Assembly: GCA_003290165.1 (NCBI GenBank)
Contig: QNQO01000538.1
Span: forward strand, 372,001-436,000
Reading direction: 5' to 3'
Source of the DNA: Berberis thunbergii
Lineage: Eukaryota; Streptophyta; Magnoliopsida; Ranunculales; Berberidaceae
DNA: 64,000 nt
Both the position numbers and the translations under genes were made by a program. Shown in pieces: positions 1 through 10,106 of this stretch; positions within the stretch are counted from its first letter, which is position 1; every line of letters starts with the position of its first letter. The notes under the pieces were generated by a model. The model made no database searches, had not been told where the DNA came from, and saw only the letters and a list, made by a program, of their open reading frames with translations.

Positions 1-156
1 GTGTTTTGCCTTCTCTTTCTCCAAAGATTTAGTCTTAATATCAAGTTCCATAGTTTTCTTCTCTTTCTTCTCCTTTGTGGGTTCTTTCTCTGTATCTTTC
101 ACTTTGAGATGAATTTCTTGCTTCACCACATGTGATCCCTCAGTTTCCTTCACCAT
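1..156 (-). CDS. Possible N-terminal exon of a lysine-rich protein (gene runs off the window)
   Basis: Reading leftward from the ATG at 156-154, the frame stays open for 52 codons to the window edge and begins MVKETEGSHVVKQ. It is rich in Lys and Glu (runs such as KEKKEKK). An in-frame TAG lies directly before the ATG, so this is the first possible start. A plausible 3' splice site (TTTTACAAGCAG) sits just upstream, and a plausible 5' splice site (CTCAAG/GTTCGT) lies near 913, which suggests a leader exon at about 913-1060 and an intron of about 750 bp in the 5' UTR. No domain is recognised; the composition suggests a disordered or coiled protein. It could be a chance open stretch, but start, splice motifs and codon-like pattern agree. 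Confidence 0.4.
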   Translation of the reverse strand, partial: MVKETEGSHVVKQEIHLKVKDTEKEPTKEKKEKKTMELDIKTKSLEKEKAKH

Positions 157-1211
157 CTAACTGCTTGTAAAAGGAAGCTGCAAACTTTTGCTTGACGAGA
201 ATCTTGATACATTGGCAACAGACATTAAAACTTTCATCAATATGAGAAATTCAAGCCTACACTTGGAAACAAATACAGAAATTAATGTAGTGTGAGAAGA
301 AACAAGCTAATAAATAAATAGTTATGAAATATCAATTTTGATCTTTATTCTTTACAAGATCAACTTAATGATATCTATTGTTCAGTAAGACTTGATTCCA
401 CACACATATCTATTGGACAGCAAGCAGCCTGCACAGGCCTTCTGTCAATTTGAATCATCAACCCCTTCATAGTAATGCCTTGCTCGTAGCTTTATGGTCC
501 CATGAATTTTTACTTGAATGAGTATACAACAGATGCAAATGCTCTAGCATGTATCGTACAGTTTTTTTTTTTGGAAATTAAATGTATGGTAGAGTTAACA
601 AGGTTCTAGCATAAAAATTAATTCTTCTTCATAAAAATTAACCGAGTGTAGAATTACAATGTCTTCAAATCACAATCATCTGATTGAATATCTCCAAGTA
701 GGTTCTTGAAGCAATCACAATATATTATGTTATAATAACAAGAAATCAACAAATGTAAAGAATTGAGTAATGGAAATTGGGAGATCATATAAGGAAATCA
801 TTCAAACTGGCATAAAGAAAAGAAGAAAAAAAAACCCATTAACATTCTGATCCAACAGAATCATTGTTGCAAATTTAGCAGAAAATTGAAAAGAAAGAAG
901 CAACAAACGAACCTTGAGGAGAGTAGGTTTGGTTGTGTGTCTGTGAGGATGGATGTGTGAAGGAGAAGAAGAAGAAGAAGAAGTGTACATCTTTCATATT
1001 TTTTTTTTATAGTGTTTGTTAAGAGAGAGAGGTGAGTTGGCAATGAAGGATTAGAAATTGGAAGGATAGAACACGTTGTTGTCTTGAAGAGCGACGCGTT
1101 GCAATGGAAAATATAAGTGAAAATGGACAGGTGTTATTCACAACCCTCTTGCCGACGCGTGGATTCAGTGACGGTGTCAGATAAAACCCACCTACCCTGG
1201 ATCACCCTCAC
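157..1211. other. Leader/intron region of the left-edge gene and upstream DNA; no other gene seen
   Basis: AT-rich DNA. The stretch around 913-1060 has a GAA-repeat tract (CTT on the minus strand) typical of plant 5' UTRs, consistent with a transcript leader for the minus-strand gene at 1-156. Short open frames in the GAA tract are low-complexity translations and are not annotated. Nothing else is recognisable. Confidence 0.35.
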
Positions 1212-1219
1212 CTCAAGTT

Positions 1220-1423
1220 GGGATCGAGGGAGGCTCAGTGGGCAAGATGGGCTCTGTGTAGGTGTCCCAGCTGTTGGATCAGATCATATCAATTTGAAAT
1301 TCAAATTTTATTTAAAAAAATTCCGCCAAAAACCTTCTGAGCTGTTGGATTCTGATCCAACGGCTGAGACACCTGCGTAGGAGTTCATCTTGCCCACTGT
1401 GCGCAGGAGCCCCCCTCAATCCC
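1220..1423. mobile_element. hAT-like MITE, about 204 bp
   Basis: The two ends are long inverted repeats of about 60 bp: GGGATCGAGGG...GGCTC...AGTGGGCAAGATG on the left reappears as its reverse complement on the right, and CAGCTGTTGGATCAGAT pairs with CTGATCCAACGGCTG. The flanks are near-identical 8-mers, CTCAAGTT (1212-1219) and CCCAAGTT (1424-1431), 7 of 8 matching, as expected for a hAT target duplication. There is no coding capacity. Confidence 0.7.
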
Positions 1424-1682
1424 CCCAAGTTGGGCTTCCCTCATTCATCGACGCAGGAGGGACAACCTTTCTTTCTTTCTTTTTTGTTTAAGGCGTCCAT
1501 TCTACTCATTAACACTACCACTCCACTTTTTTTTTTTGAGAGAGAGAGATGTGCTGAAGGACGTAACTACCCCTCACCTTTCCTCCTTCACATTCCCTTC
1601 TCCCTTCACATAAGCCCCACCACCGCTTCACCTCACCACCATGCCTACCACTGATAGCCACACCAATAGCTGCACCACTGCT

Positions 1683-1970
1683 TTTTTCTTCCTCTTCTCA
1701 TTTGTTCTTGTTTTTAGTCTTATTCTTCTTCTTATATTCATTTTCTTCCTCTTCTTTTCTCTTTTTCTTCTTCTTTTTCTCTTCTTGGTTTTTTTTTCTT
1801 CTTATTTTTTGTTTTTTCTTCTCATATTTTGTCTTATCTTTTTTGTTCTTCTCCTTTTTTTTTTTTTTTTTTTTAATTCTCATGTCTTCTCCTCTTCTCT
1901 ATCTTTTTCATTCTCATATTTCTTCATTTCTTCTCCTCTTTTCTTATTCTTCTTTTTTTTCTCCTCCACG
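1683..1970 (+). repeat. Pyrimidine-rich (CTT/TTC) low-complexity tract
   Basis: Almost entirely C and T over nearly 290 bp, with CTTCTT motifs. Long open frames on both strands here translate to runs of F/L/S or of K/E and are artefacts of base composition. The purine-rich tract at 3417-3665 is its counterpart on the opposite side of the 2.4-kb element. Confidence 0.85.
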
Positions 1971-2021
1971 AGGGCATACAAAATGTGTCCCTCATGGATG
2001 CTCCTGCGAGTAGAGAATAGG

Positions 2022-3295
2022 GGTGAGCATCACATCTCGTGATCATAGTCCTGTTCCATCTCAATTTTTTCTTGGTCCTTTTGGGATTGATCAAACTCAT
2101 CCCGTCTCATCCCAATCTAGAATGGAATGAGATCGAGATGGAGATTTTCAATCCCGCCCATCCCGACCCGAATTTATTTATTTAATATTTATCATTATTA
2201 AATATTAATTTTAATCAAACTACTTTTCTAAATGAAAGTTTAGGTCGTGTTGAAATTAAATCAAAACATTTACTGTTTGAAAATTATTTGCTTGATTTTG
2301 GTACTCTTTATTTATTTATTTTCAAACAAAATTGGGCCATTGACCCTTTTTATTTTATTAATACATGCCCGAAGGCTACATGACTGGCCCTATAGGGTTA
2401 ACCAAACTAGGCCCGAAGGCTAAATATAATTGTTGCCACTTAATATCCTCGCCGCCTCCATCTTGCATAGAGACTTGCTTTCGCTCTGGTCCACCTCCAT
2501 CTAAGCAGCTGCATTCAATACCCGAAGGCTTATCAACGGCAAAGCAAATGTGCTCCTAATAATCGGGCGAAAACTCACAAAATCCTTACTGGTGAGTCTC
2601 AAACCCACGACCTCTCATAAGGAGAGTGAATGTTCAACCAAATGAGCTACAATTGTTAGACGTTACTCTTTATTTAGATAGACACTTCAATTTGAATATT
2701 TTAGGTCAAATAGAACACATTAAAATTCATGTTTTTTCACATTTTAGATTGGTTAAAGGATAATTATTCTTGTAGAAAATAAAGGCAAATGATGGTTTGT
2801 GTTAGTTTTGCACTATGAGTTATGTAGTTGGAGATTTGGTAAATGAGTAGTATTTTTCATTTTCGAATTTATATTAAGACAACTTAAGAACATTGCTAAA
2901 AAAATGATATCTTGTATGAATGATATTTGAACTCTTGCATAAATATGCAAGAGGGGTCTATGGAGGGGCTCCTTCCATCTGTCATCATTCATTTGAAAAA
3001 CTTAAATCCATTATAAGGTAACCATCCACAAATTTTATATGACGGTTAATATTGTTACGATGAAAGTTATATATATATATATGGTATTATTAGTGTGCGA
3101 GCAACGTGAGATGAAATTATTATTTTTATTTTTCATTAGAGAACTATTTAGTACATGTTCATCTCGTCTCGTCTCGCCCCGTCCTGAACCCATTTGGGAT
3201 AGGGTGAGGTCGGGATGAGGTTTATCCCTTCTCGATCCTAAATGAATGGGATGACATAAGGATATGGTCCATCATATCTCGTGCCCATCCATATT
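2022..3295. mobile_element. Element with TAGGGGTGAGCATC-type left end, class uncertain (hAT-like?)
   Basis: It starts with TAGGGGTGAGCATC followed by stretches rich in CATCCCG and GGGATGG motifs. The right end (ATATCTCGTGCCCATCCATA) is a degenerate inverted copy. A closely similar short relative lies at 62072-62313, sharing strings such as TCTAGAATGG and GATTTTCAATCCCGCC. I see no coding region and no clear target duplication here, so the class is a guess. Three CCCGAAGGCT strings recur at about 2367, 2411 and 2521. Confidence 0.4.
2545..2662 (-). mobile_element. tRNA-derived SINE-like fragment
   Basis: On the minus strand there is a box A-like TAGCTCATTTGGTTGAAC followed about 30 bp later by a box B-like GTGGGTTTGAGACTC, the spacing of an internal RNA polymerase III promoter. 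The tRNA-like part has no intact cloverleaf, so it is not a working tRNA. No poly(A) tail or duplication was found, so it may be truncated. Confidence 0.5.
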
Positions 3296-3416
3296 GGAAA
3301 ACCCCACACATAAAGGTTTGAAGGAGTGTAGTTTCCTCACTCGCATGAGCCTTCGCGAGGGAAGAATTTTTCGCCCTCGAGGAGTTTCCTACGAGTAGGG
3401 AACCTCCACGAGGGCT

Positions 3417-3665
3417 AATGAGAAAAAATTAGGGGATAAAAAGAAGATAGAAAAGAATAATAGAAAGACAGAGGAAAAGAAGAAGAAGAATAAAGAAGAA
3501 AAAATAAATAAGTAATAAATAAAGAAAAACAATTTAAGGAAAAAAAAGATAATAAGATAGGAGAAGAAAAAAAAACAGAGACAAAACGGAAAAAAGGAAA
3601 AAATAGAAAAGAGAAGAAAAAAAACAACAAAGAATGGAAGAAAAAGAAAATAGGAAAGAGAATAA
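3417..3665 (+). repeat. Purine-rich (GAA/AAG) low-complexity tract
   Basis: Almost entirely A and G, the strand-inverted counterpart of the pyrimidine tract at 1683-1970. Together they could form long arms of an inverted-repeat element or a triplex-prone pair. Open frames here are compositional. Confidence 0.85.
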
Positions 3666-3904
3666 ACAGGCGAGGGCTGAGAGGGAGGTCTGGCATCGGC
3701 CTGGTGAGGCCTGCGGTAGAGGGAAGAGTTGGTGTGGCTGACGATGCAGTGGCGTGGTGGTGGTTGTGTTTGATGGAGAAAAAAAGGAAGAAATGAGAAG
3801 ATAAGATAAGAAATGTGGTAGGGTTTTTTTGTTTGTTTATATTGGTAGTGTTCTTAAGTGGGTGGTGGTGTCCTTCAGTAGAATTGGTGGCGTCATTTAG
3901 GCGT

Positions 3905-5452
3905 AGTCTTTTTTTAATTGGTTTAGAGAATGCTCCGACTGTTTGACATCATTATTGACCCTCTTTGACATCACCAATAATCCCCACTTTTTTTTTCTCA
4001 CACCACCACCTTTCTATCTCACAACACCATCTTTTTTTACATCACTAATATAAGCCCAAAACTCTCAATTCTCATTTTTTTTTCTCTTTTCCTCTCCCAC
4101 TGATCTTAACGGTTTCTCCCTAGAACAACAATAGCAATCGCTTATCTCCCACTGTCGTTGATGCTGATGTTGCCGCCCCACTGTCGTCGCCTCTCACCCA
4201 CCCGGTTGTCACTGCTTACCTGCCCCATCTTTTTCCTTTTTTTCTCTTTATTATCTTTTCTTCTCATCAATAATAGGAAACAATAACAATAACAACAACA
4301 TCGACTGTTGTCACTTGGCCCGCCTACCCAGCCATTGTTGTCGCCAACCACCCCCTCCATGATTTATTTCGCTCCGATCTATGCAAGAATGGAACCTATC
4401 CTCATAGAGATTGAGGTAAGAGCAAAAAAATTTAATGGGGGGGGGGAGGGTGTTGGCAATGGGGAAAGGCTTTTATGGTGTGCCTTATTAGGTTAAAAAA
4501 TTGGTGGTGAGAAACAATCACTGCTTTTAAAAAAACCTAAACTTCAATAGTCATTCTACTTTCACAATGAAATTTTGCTGTAACTTTTACATTCTCATGT
4601 TGTATTGTTTGTTTCATTAGTTGAATTTCTTCGCTTTGACAAAAGCGCTCGACAGAAATTAGTTATAACATTCGTAAGGACCATCACAATGTTTTTTTTT
4701 CAATTAAATAGTCAAACTTCCCTTTTTGATACCAATTTTAAGTCAGTTGTTCAAAACCTAGGAAAGGTACCCGAAGGGACATTTCCAATCCATTCTACCA
4801 CGAAAGCAGTTCTTCAACAGTCGACGAAATAGAAATAGGGACCCATGAAGCCAGTCCTCAAAGCTAATCATTTTTCAACGCTACAAATCCATTTTGTTGA
4901 CTTCTTTACTTTCATTGACCATCGACCAGAAGTTGTTCACCTTGGAAACTTGATGCAAACAAGGGAAAAATCTATTATTAAAAAGAATCTCATTTTTTTT
5001 CTCCACCATGAAAGCAAACAAATTTCTTTCATAGCAACTCCACTATCATCTCTCACAGAGCATTTGCCCATACTACCCCCAATCTAACATTTTAAAACTC
5101 ATTAGATATGAGATGTAGAGTTGTTACATCAATTCAACCATGAGTTGATCTATGATTTGAGTTAGAAGCTTGGCTCCCCTTAGGGAATGAGATTGTTTCA
5201 AAGAGTTTGGATTGAACGTTAAAAGGTCAACTATTTTTTGTTTCATTTTTCAAAAACTCTATTGTGGCTCAATCTTTTGTACTTAAATCTTGTACTCAAA
5301 GACGTGGTAGCATTTGTATCTCACAATAAAACATTGTGATATCCAATGCTATTGTGATGATGACACAAATGTTGCCACATCATCGAAACAAATGTTTTTT
5401 AGTATAAAAATCGAGTCACAATAGAAGTACTCTTCATTTTCAATGGAGACCT
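3905..5452. other. Intergenic, simple-sequence and transposon-like DNA without a supported gene
   Basis: The part 3960-4080 has CTCACACCACCACC-type strings resembling the ends of the neighbouring Mutator elements. The part 4090-4500 is C/T-rich, with a G tract at 4437-4448. Short open frames (e.g. 4605-4832, 4845-5087) have no recognisable domain and are not called. Confidence 0.4.
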
Positions 5453-5461
5453 TTATGAAAA
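5453..5461 (+). repeat. Left target-site duplication of MULE A (TTATGAAAA)
   Basis: The 9-mer TTATGAAAA here is repeated exactly at 23174-23182, directly outside the inverted ends of the Mutator element. A 9-bp duplication is the hallmark of Mutator insertion. Confidence 0.88.
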
Positions 5462-5577
5462 GACAACGACTACTCCACAAAACCTAAAGTACTATCTCAC
5501 ACCACCATGTATTTTTTTCCTACTAATCCACACCACCCAAAAAACTGCTTTTGAAAAAAAAACAGTAACATAAAAAC

Positions 5578-6110
5578 ATGATAACTTTTGACCAATTTAA
5601 ACCCACAATTAAGACTGATTCGAAAGCTCATCAACATGAAAATTGTAGTACTCTGAGTTATCGAATGAACACAACTTGAATCACTTGAAAATGTTTTGAA
5701 ATGAGCAAGTTATGGCATTTTACTAAAGTCATGCATATCTATCTCGTAATGAAAACGGGATAGTGTCCTTGACTTTCGACCAACTTATATGCTCGATTGA
5801 GACCGATTCTAAACCTCATCAAAATACTAAAATTGTAATAATATGAGTTATCTTATAAACACAATTTGAAATACTTGTAAATATTTTGAAATGAACAAGT
5901 TATGCTAAAGTCGCGCAAATCTATCTCGCAATAAAAATGGGGTAGTGTCCTTGACTTTCAGACAACTTATATGCTCGATTGAAATTGAATCTCAAGCTAA
6001 TCAAAACACAAAAAAATTAGTACTCTGAGTTATCTAATAAAAACAATTTAAATCACTTGAAAATGTTTTGAAATGAGAAAGTTATGGCCATTTTACTAAA
6101 GTCGCGCAAA
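5578..6110 (+). repeat. Left subterminal tandem repeat array of MULE A (about 3 x 180 bp)
   Basis: Three diverged direct repeats start near 5578, 5760 and 5942. Each contains TAGTGTCCTTGACTTTC (or a variant), ATATGCTCGATTGA, AGTACTCTGAGTTATC, ACTTGAAAATGTTTTGAAAT and TTTACTAAAGTCGCGCAAA. The same unit occurs about twice in inverted orientation at the other end. Arrays of this kind make up the long inverted repeats of several MULE families and may hold transposase-binding sites, which is inference here. Confidence 0.85.
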
Positions 6111-6307
6111 TATGTCCGAAAAAAAGTATGTTTCACCGATTCATATTGGGCAATGCGAGGATTGGGAAAAACTTCACCTAGACCAATGCGAAGTTTCTCC
6201 CAATCCTTGCATTGGTTTAGGCAAATTTTCGCCCAATCCCTGCATTGCTTAATGAAAATGGGTGAAAACATATTTTTTTTCCGAACAGATTTGCGTGACT
6301 TTAGTAA
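6086..6307. repeat. Foldback hairpin, arms about 100 nt, at left end of MULE A
   Basis: The segment is an imperfect palindrome. TTTACTAAAGTCGCGCAAAT at the start pairs with ATTTGCGTGACTTTAGTAAA at the end, followed inward by GTCCGAAAAAAA pairing with TTTTTTTTCCGAAC and by paired GCAATGCGAGGATTGGG-type segments. Open frames on both strands here are near mirror images of each other, as expected in a palindrome. The right end of the element lacks this segment. The core motif (CAATGCGA) recurs in the palindromic arrays at 9261-9785 and 49772-50326. Confidence 0.85.
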
Positions 6308-6410
6308 AAGGCAACAACTACTCCACACCACCAAAATTATTGTCTCACACCATTTCACTCTCCCACACCATGTGCTTTATTTCCCACACTACCACTCTTT
6401 CCCACACCAC

Positions 6411-6418
6411 CTATACAA
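6411..6418 (+). promoter_or_regulatory. TATA-like box for the PMD gene of MULE A
   Basis: CTATACAA lies at the same place as CTATATAA in copy B (42461), upstream of a shared leader region. Conservation of position between two diverged copies supports a promoter role. Confidence 0.35.
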
Positions 6419-7047
6419 ACAAGAAAACAACATTTTCTCCCCCATTCAAAATTGAAACACATTCTTCTCTTCCCTCTCACAAAACACATTCTTCTCTTCC
6501 CAAAACAAGCCTTTTGCAAAATGAAAAACAAGCAAGCAAATCTTCTTCTCACATCTTCCCTTCTCTTGGTTCAATTGCTTCTGCAGCCCCTTGAATCATT
6601 CTTCACTTCGTCTCAGATTTTGACTCCAATGGTTTTGTAAGTGAGCCCCCCTTTCTTTTCTTGATTTATATTTTATTTTATGTTAGATTTCATTTGGGTT
6701 TAGGGTTTTTGTAAATTTTGGGGTTGGATTGAATGAAGTTATCAAGACTGCGATGATTCAGTGATGTTTTCTTCCATCTTTAAAGTATAATTGTATATTT
6801 GTTATGTTTTTTTTGTGCATTTATCGTTTAGTTCCTCTCTTGGTAATGAAAATAGTTGCGAATGGAGATTTGGTGGTCACTGGGCTCAAAATTGGTATTT
6901 TCTTATTAAAATGTAGGGAAAGGAGATATATATTGTTGTTTTAGATCGAAATCGTGTAAGTTAGAAGTGGTTTGTATAAATAAATTGACTTGAAGTATTT
7001 GTTTGAATGTAATTTATTTTTTTTTCCTTTTATTTGAAGGTTTATTA

Positions 7048-8940
7048 TGTCTTCTGTTGGCATTGGTGATGGTGGTGGGGATGATCAAGGTGATAGAGGT
7101 CAAAAAGGACCCATGACAGTGTCTTATCGAATGGCGAGAGCAGAATATGGCAAAGAACAAATAGAAGAACGAAAACAAAAAAATGGAAAAAAATAGGGAG
7201 AAATAGTAAAGAAGAAGATGAGAGATGATCATATTGGGACTCACATAGATGTTCAACAAGCAGCTGGACTAGTAATTGTATCACAAAGTCAAGCCCAATT
7301 AGAAGGGAAAGCAGGTGGGAGTGATGAGAGTGTTGGACATGAAGATGAGGAGTTAGATGAGGGTGACAATGTGCATGTGGATGATGAGGAAACAACGGTA
7401 GAGGAGGGTCAAGAAAAATGAGATGGTAGAGATTCTTATCATGGTGGTCCCAATGATTGTTCCACATTAGACCATTACCATGGACATATTTCTCGTGCCA
7501 TTTGAGATGGTGAGCAGGAAAGTTAATATTTTTAGTTGGTGAAATTATATAAACATGTTTTTACATATATTTGGACATTGAATTACTTAATGTATATGTT
7601 TCCTGTATTTAGGAATGAGGCGCATTGCGATGTCTACATCAATATAGGAACTTATTAGATTGGAAGTTAAAACATGAGCCAAAAAAAATAATTTGATTTT
7701 GTCGATAAAACTGGAACAAATGTTCAGATTGAATACTTGAAGATGTTGATGAAGGTGGATGATATTTAAAAGTATGCATGGGGCGGAAGAGATTTGACAT
7801 TTTTGTTTCGTCAGTTGAGCGGTGCTAGCAGAGAGAGTACAAAGCCAATTTCAGGATATTTGCCTATTTTGGAGGTATGTTTCGAATATTATATATTTTT
7901 TAATTACCCTCATAATATATAAAATTTTCTTAATATTTATTTATGTTGTTTTTGTTTATAGGCATGGATATATGATCACTTCAGACTTTGGGGTAATGCA
8001 AAACTGAAGTGGGATGCTAGACTCCCCACCATGGCTAATTGGGAACCCTCAACAAATTGTAGGGGTTTTGGACGAACAAATCATCACTCTTAGATAGAAT
8101 CTCGATGACATGTCTCCTGAATAGGTAAATATGCATCATTAAGTTCAATAAAATTTATTGTATGATGTGTCATATATTAATAAGTTTTAATTTTTGTAGT
8201 TCACAGGTGTTTTGGGACCCTTACGTGAAATCCAAGCAAAACACTTCCTTTCATGGCATTACATGGTTCACATGATGTTTGTTATACTTTGATGTAGAAA
8301 AACCCTATTACCCCGATAGAGTTATGAGACAAATGGAAAAGGTACAAGTCATCCCAAATCCCCCAATTCGAGCCAAATTCAATAATAGAACTCAATATGG
8401 CAAGCACTATTTCGTGAAGTACGAGTTTTTGTCTTCGTTTGCTGAAAGGTGGGAGTATCATCTCATGTCAACTAACCAACAAGGTGCACTCGTGAATATT
8501 CCATGGGATTGTAGGGAAATTACTTGACTAGTTTCACGACATTAGCCATCCTTTCGTTCAACCACCAAACAAGAGGAAAACTCATCCCCTAAGAAGACAT
8601 TTTTTTTCAAACAATAGGGTAATTATAAACATTTTACATTTATGGAAGATCTAAAATTTACATAGTTTGTACTAACATCAAATGTTTCCTTGTAGAGTAT
8701 TGCAAATGTTAAGGCTCTTAAAATGTTCAACACCTCGATTGAAGAAAGGGGGATGTTGACATGGTTGTGTTACTCTTATGGCAAAAGATAGTACGAGATT
8801 TGCTAAAAGAAATGTTTATGCTTGTTACCTTGGAACAAAATGAAGAAGAGTCTGTCGTACGCCCCAGTGTTGATAGTGAGGAAATTGGTGGTGGAGGAAG
8901 TGAGCGTAGAAGCAAATCAAGGCATGAACAAAGTTAATAT
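7048..8940 (+). pseudogene. Plant mobile domain (PMD) protein gene remnant, MULE A
   Basis: The start is taken as the ATG at 7048 (MSSVG), shared with copy B and preceded by a splice-acceptor-like sequence. Recognisable parts, by comparison with copy B: an acidic linker with DEDEE-like stretches (7218-7421); a PMD opening of the form YHGGPNDCSTLDHYHGHISRAI near 7440-7500; a degenerate middle at 7615-7860; a C-terminal block with EKPYYPDRVMRQMEKVQVIP (8279-8527); and an Arg/Ser-rich tail to about 8940. About 500 bp of the PMD core present in copy B are missing, and there are several stops and frameshifts. PMD proteins include Arabidopsis MAIN and MAIL1; PMD genes also travel in plant transposons. 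The relation to PMD is inferred from residue patterns only. Confidence 0.65.
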
Positions 8941-9260
8941 GTTTTGAGGCAAAGATAAATGTGCACATTTGTATAAGTTGTTTGTTCTATTTGCTATGTT
9001 CATGGAAGGTTCCATTTGTTAACATTTTGTAAACTTTACCAAATTATTCAGAAATATTTGTTAACAAGCTAGAAGTTATTAGTCTTCTTCACTATCGATT
9101 GTTCGATTTGTTAACAAGCTTTCAAGTTATCATTTCTTGCAAAAAAATTCAGGTTGTCAGATTTTCACAATTTGTTTACAGTGGGCTTGATGCATGTTCT
9201 ATGCTACGACATCTTTGTTTCAGCAATACAGATGAAACAATGCAAAACTACAAAAAATAT

Positions 9261-9785
9261 CATTTAAACTTCAGAAAAAATGTCAGAAAAAAACTTGCAC
9301 AAAAAATGTAAGAAAAAACTTCTGGAAAATTTTTCACATTTATCACAAATGGACTCTGTTCGCTTGAGACAATGCGAGTTTTTTTTAAAAATCTCATATT
9401 GATCTAGGTGAACATAAAAAAAAAATGCAAAAACCTCGCATTGATCCAGGTGAGATTTTTGTAAAAGCTCGCTTGGATCCATGCGATTGCTCTGGGCGAA
9501 CAATAATTTTCTTTGCAATGTTTTTACTATTTGCCTAGATCAAACCTTGCAAGGATCCAGGCAAGCTTTTTAAAAATCTCGCTTGGGTCAATGCGAGGTT
9601 TTTGCAAAATTTCGCATTGCTCTGGGCGAACAATAAAAATTTGCAATTTTTTTCTGTTCGCCTGGATCAATGCAAGATTTTTAAAAAAGCTCGCATTGTC
9701 TCAGGCGAACAAAGTCCATTTTTGAGATTTCTAAAAGTTTTTCTGAAGTTTAGTTTTTTTTGACATTTTTTCTGAAGTTTAAATG
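9261..9785. repeat. Large palindromic array between the convergent genes of MULE A (about 525 bp)
   Basis: Outer arms: CATTTAAACTTCAGAAAAAA at the left end is the inverse of the right end (TTTTTTCTGAAGTTTAAATG). Within are about four smaller inverted units that alternate motifs of the type TTCGCCTGAGACAATGCGAG and CTCGCATTGATCCAGGCGAA, separated by A/T runs. The structure lies exactly between the 3' ends of the PMD gene (+) and the transposase-OTU gene (-). The open frames on both strands are products of the palindrome, not genes. Confidence 0.85.
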
Positions 9786-10106
9786 ATCCTTTTTGTGATT
9801 TCTCATTGTCGCATTAAATGATCTTTTTTGGTCATCAACCATAAACATAAACAAAATCTGAAACTAATTAGAGTCTATAATATATAATATAGTAACAAAA
9901 ACTCGAACCACACAAGTCTTTCGTAAATACAAAAATGGTGACTTTTCTAACAAAAGAATGGTTCATATGTCACCAAAAGATTATTATTGACATTTACATT
10001 TTTTCATCCTAATATTTACATGCAAAAAACAATTATGTGCATCAATCCAATCTGGTTACAACCTCATTCAACTTTTTGACATTCTTCTCATTGAACTTCG
10101 TCACCA

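Larger units (their letters stand above)
1497..3895. mobile_element. Probable non-autonomous Mutator-like element, nested and decayed
   Basis: The left end (CCATTCTACTC...ACACTACCACTCC) and the reverse complement of the right end (CCAATTCTACTG...ACACCACCACC) are similar. The flanks TTAAGGCGT (1488-1496) and TTTAGGCGT (3896-3904) match at 8 of 9 positions, a Mutator-sized duplication. End sequences resemble those of the larger Mutator element at 5462-23173 (strings such as CACCACC and CACTACCA). Inside lie the low-complexity tracts and the element at 2022-3295. No transposase is present. The call rests on imperfect ends and could be coincidental in such simple sequence. Confidence 0.4.

Noticed and set aside
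1641..2042. 133-codon open frame rich in F, L and S
   Set aside because: Lies in a nearly pure pyrimidine tract; the peptide is a translation of CTT/TTC repeats and the opposite strand is equally open.
3415..3696. 93-codon minus-strand open frame
   Set aside because: Product of the purine-rich tract; low-complexity, no start context or splice signals.
6084..6455. 123-codon open frame and its minus-strand counterpart at 6053-6358
   Set aside because: Both are mirror translations of the hairpin at 6086-6307 and share peptides such as KSRK.VRKK; not a gene.
9264..9725. Open frames 9264-9518 (-) and 9513-9725 (+)
   Set aside because: Translations of the two arms of the palindromic array.
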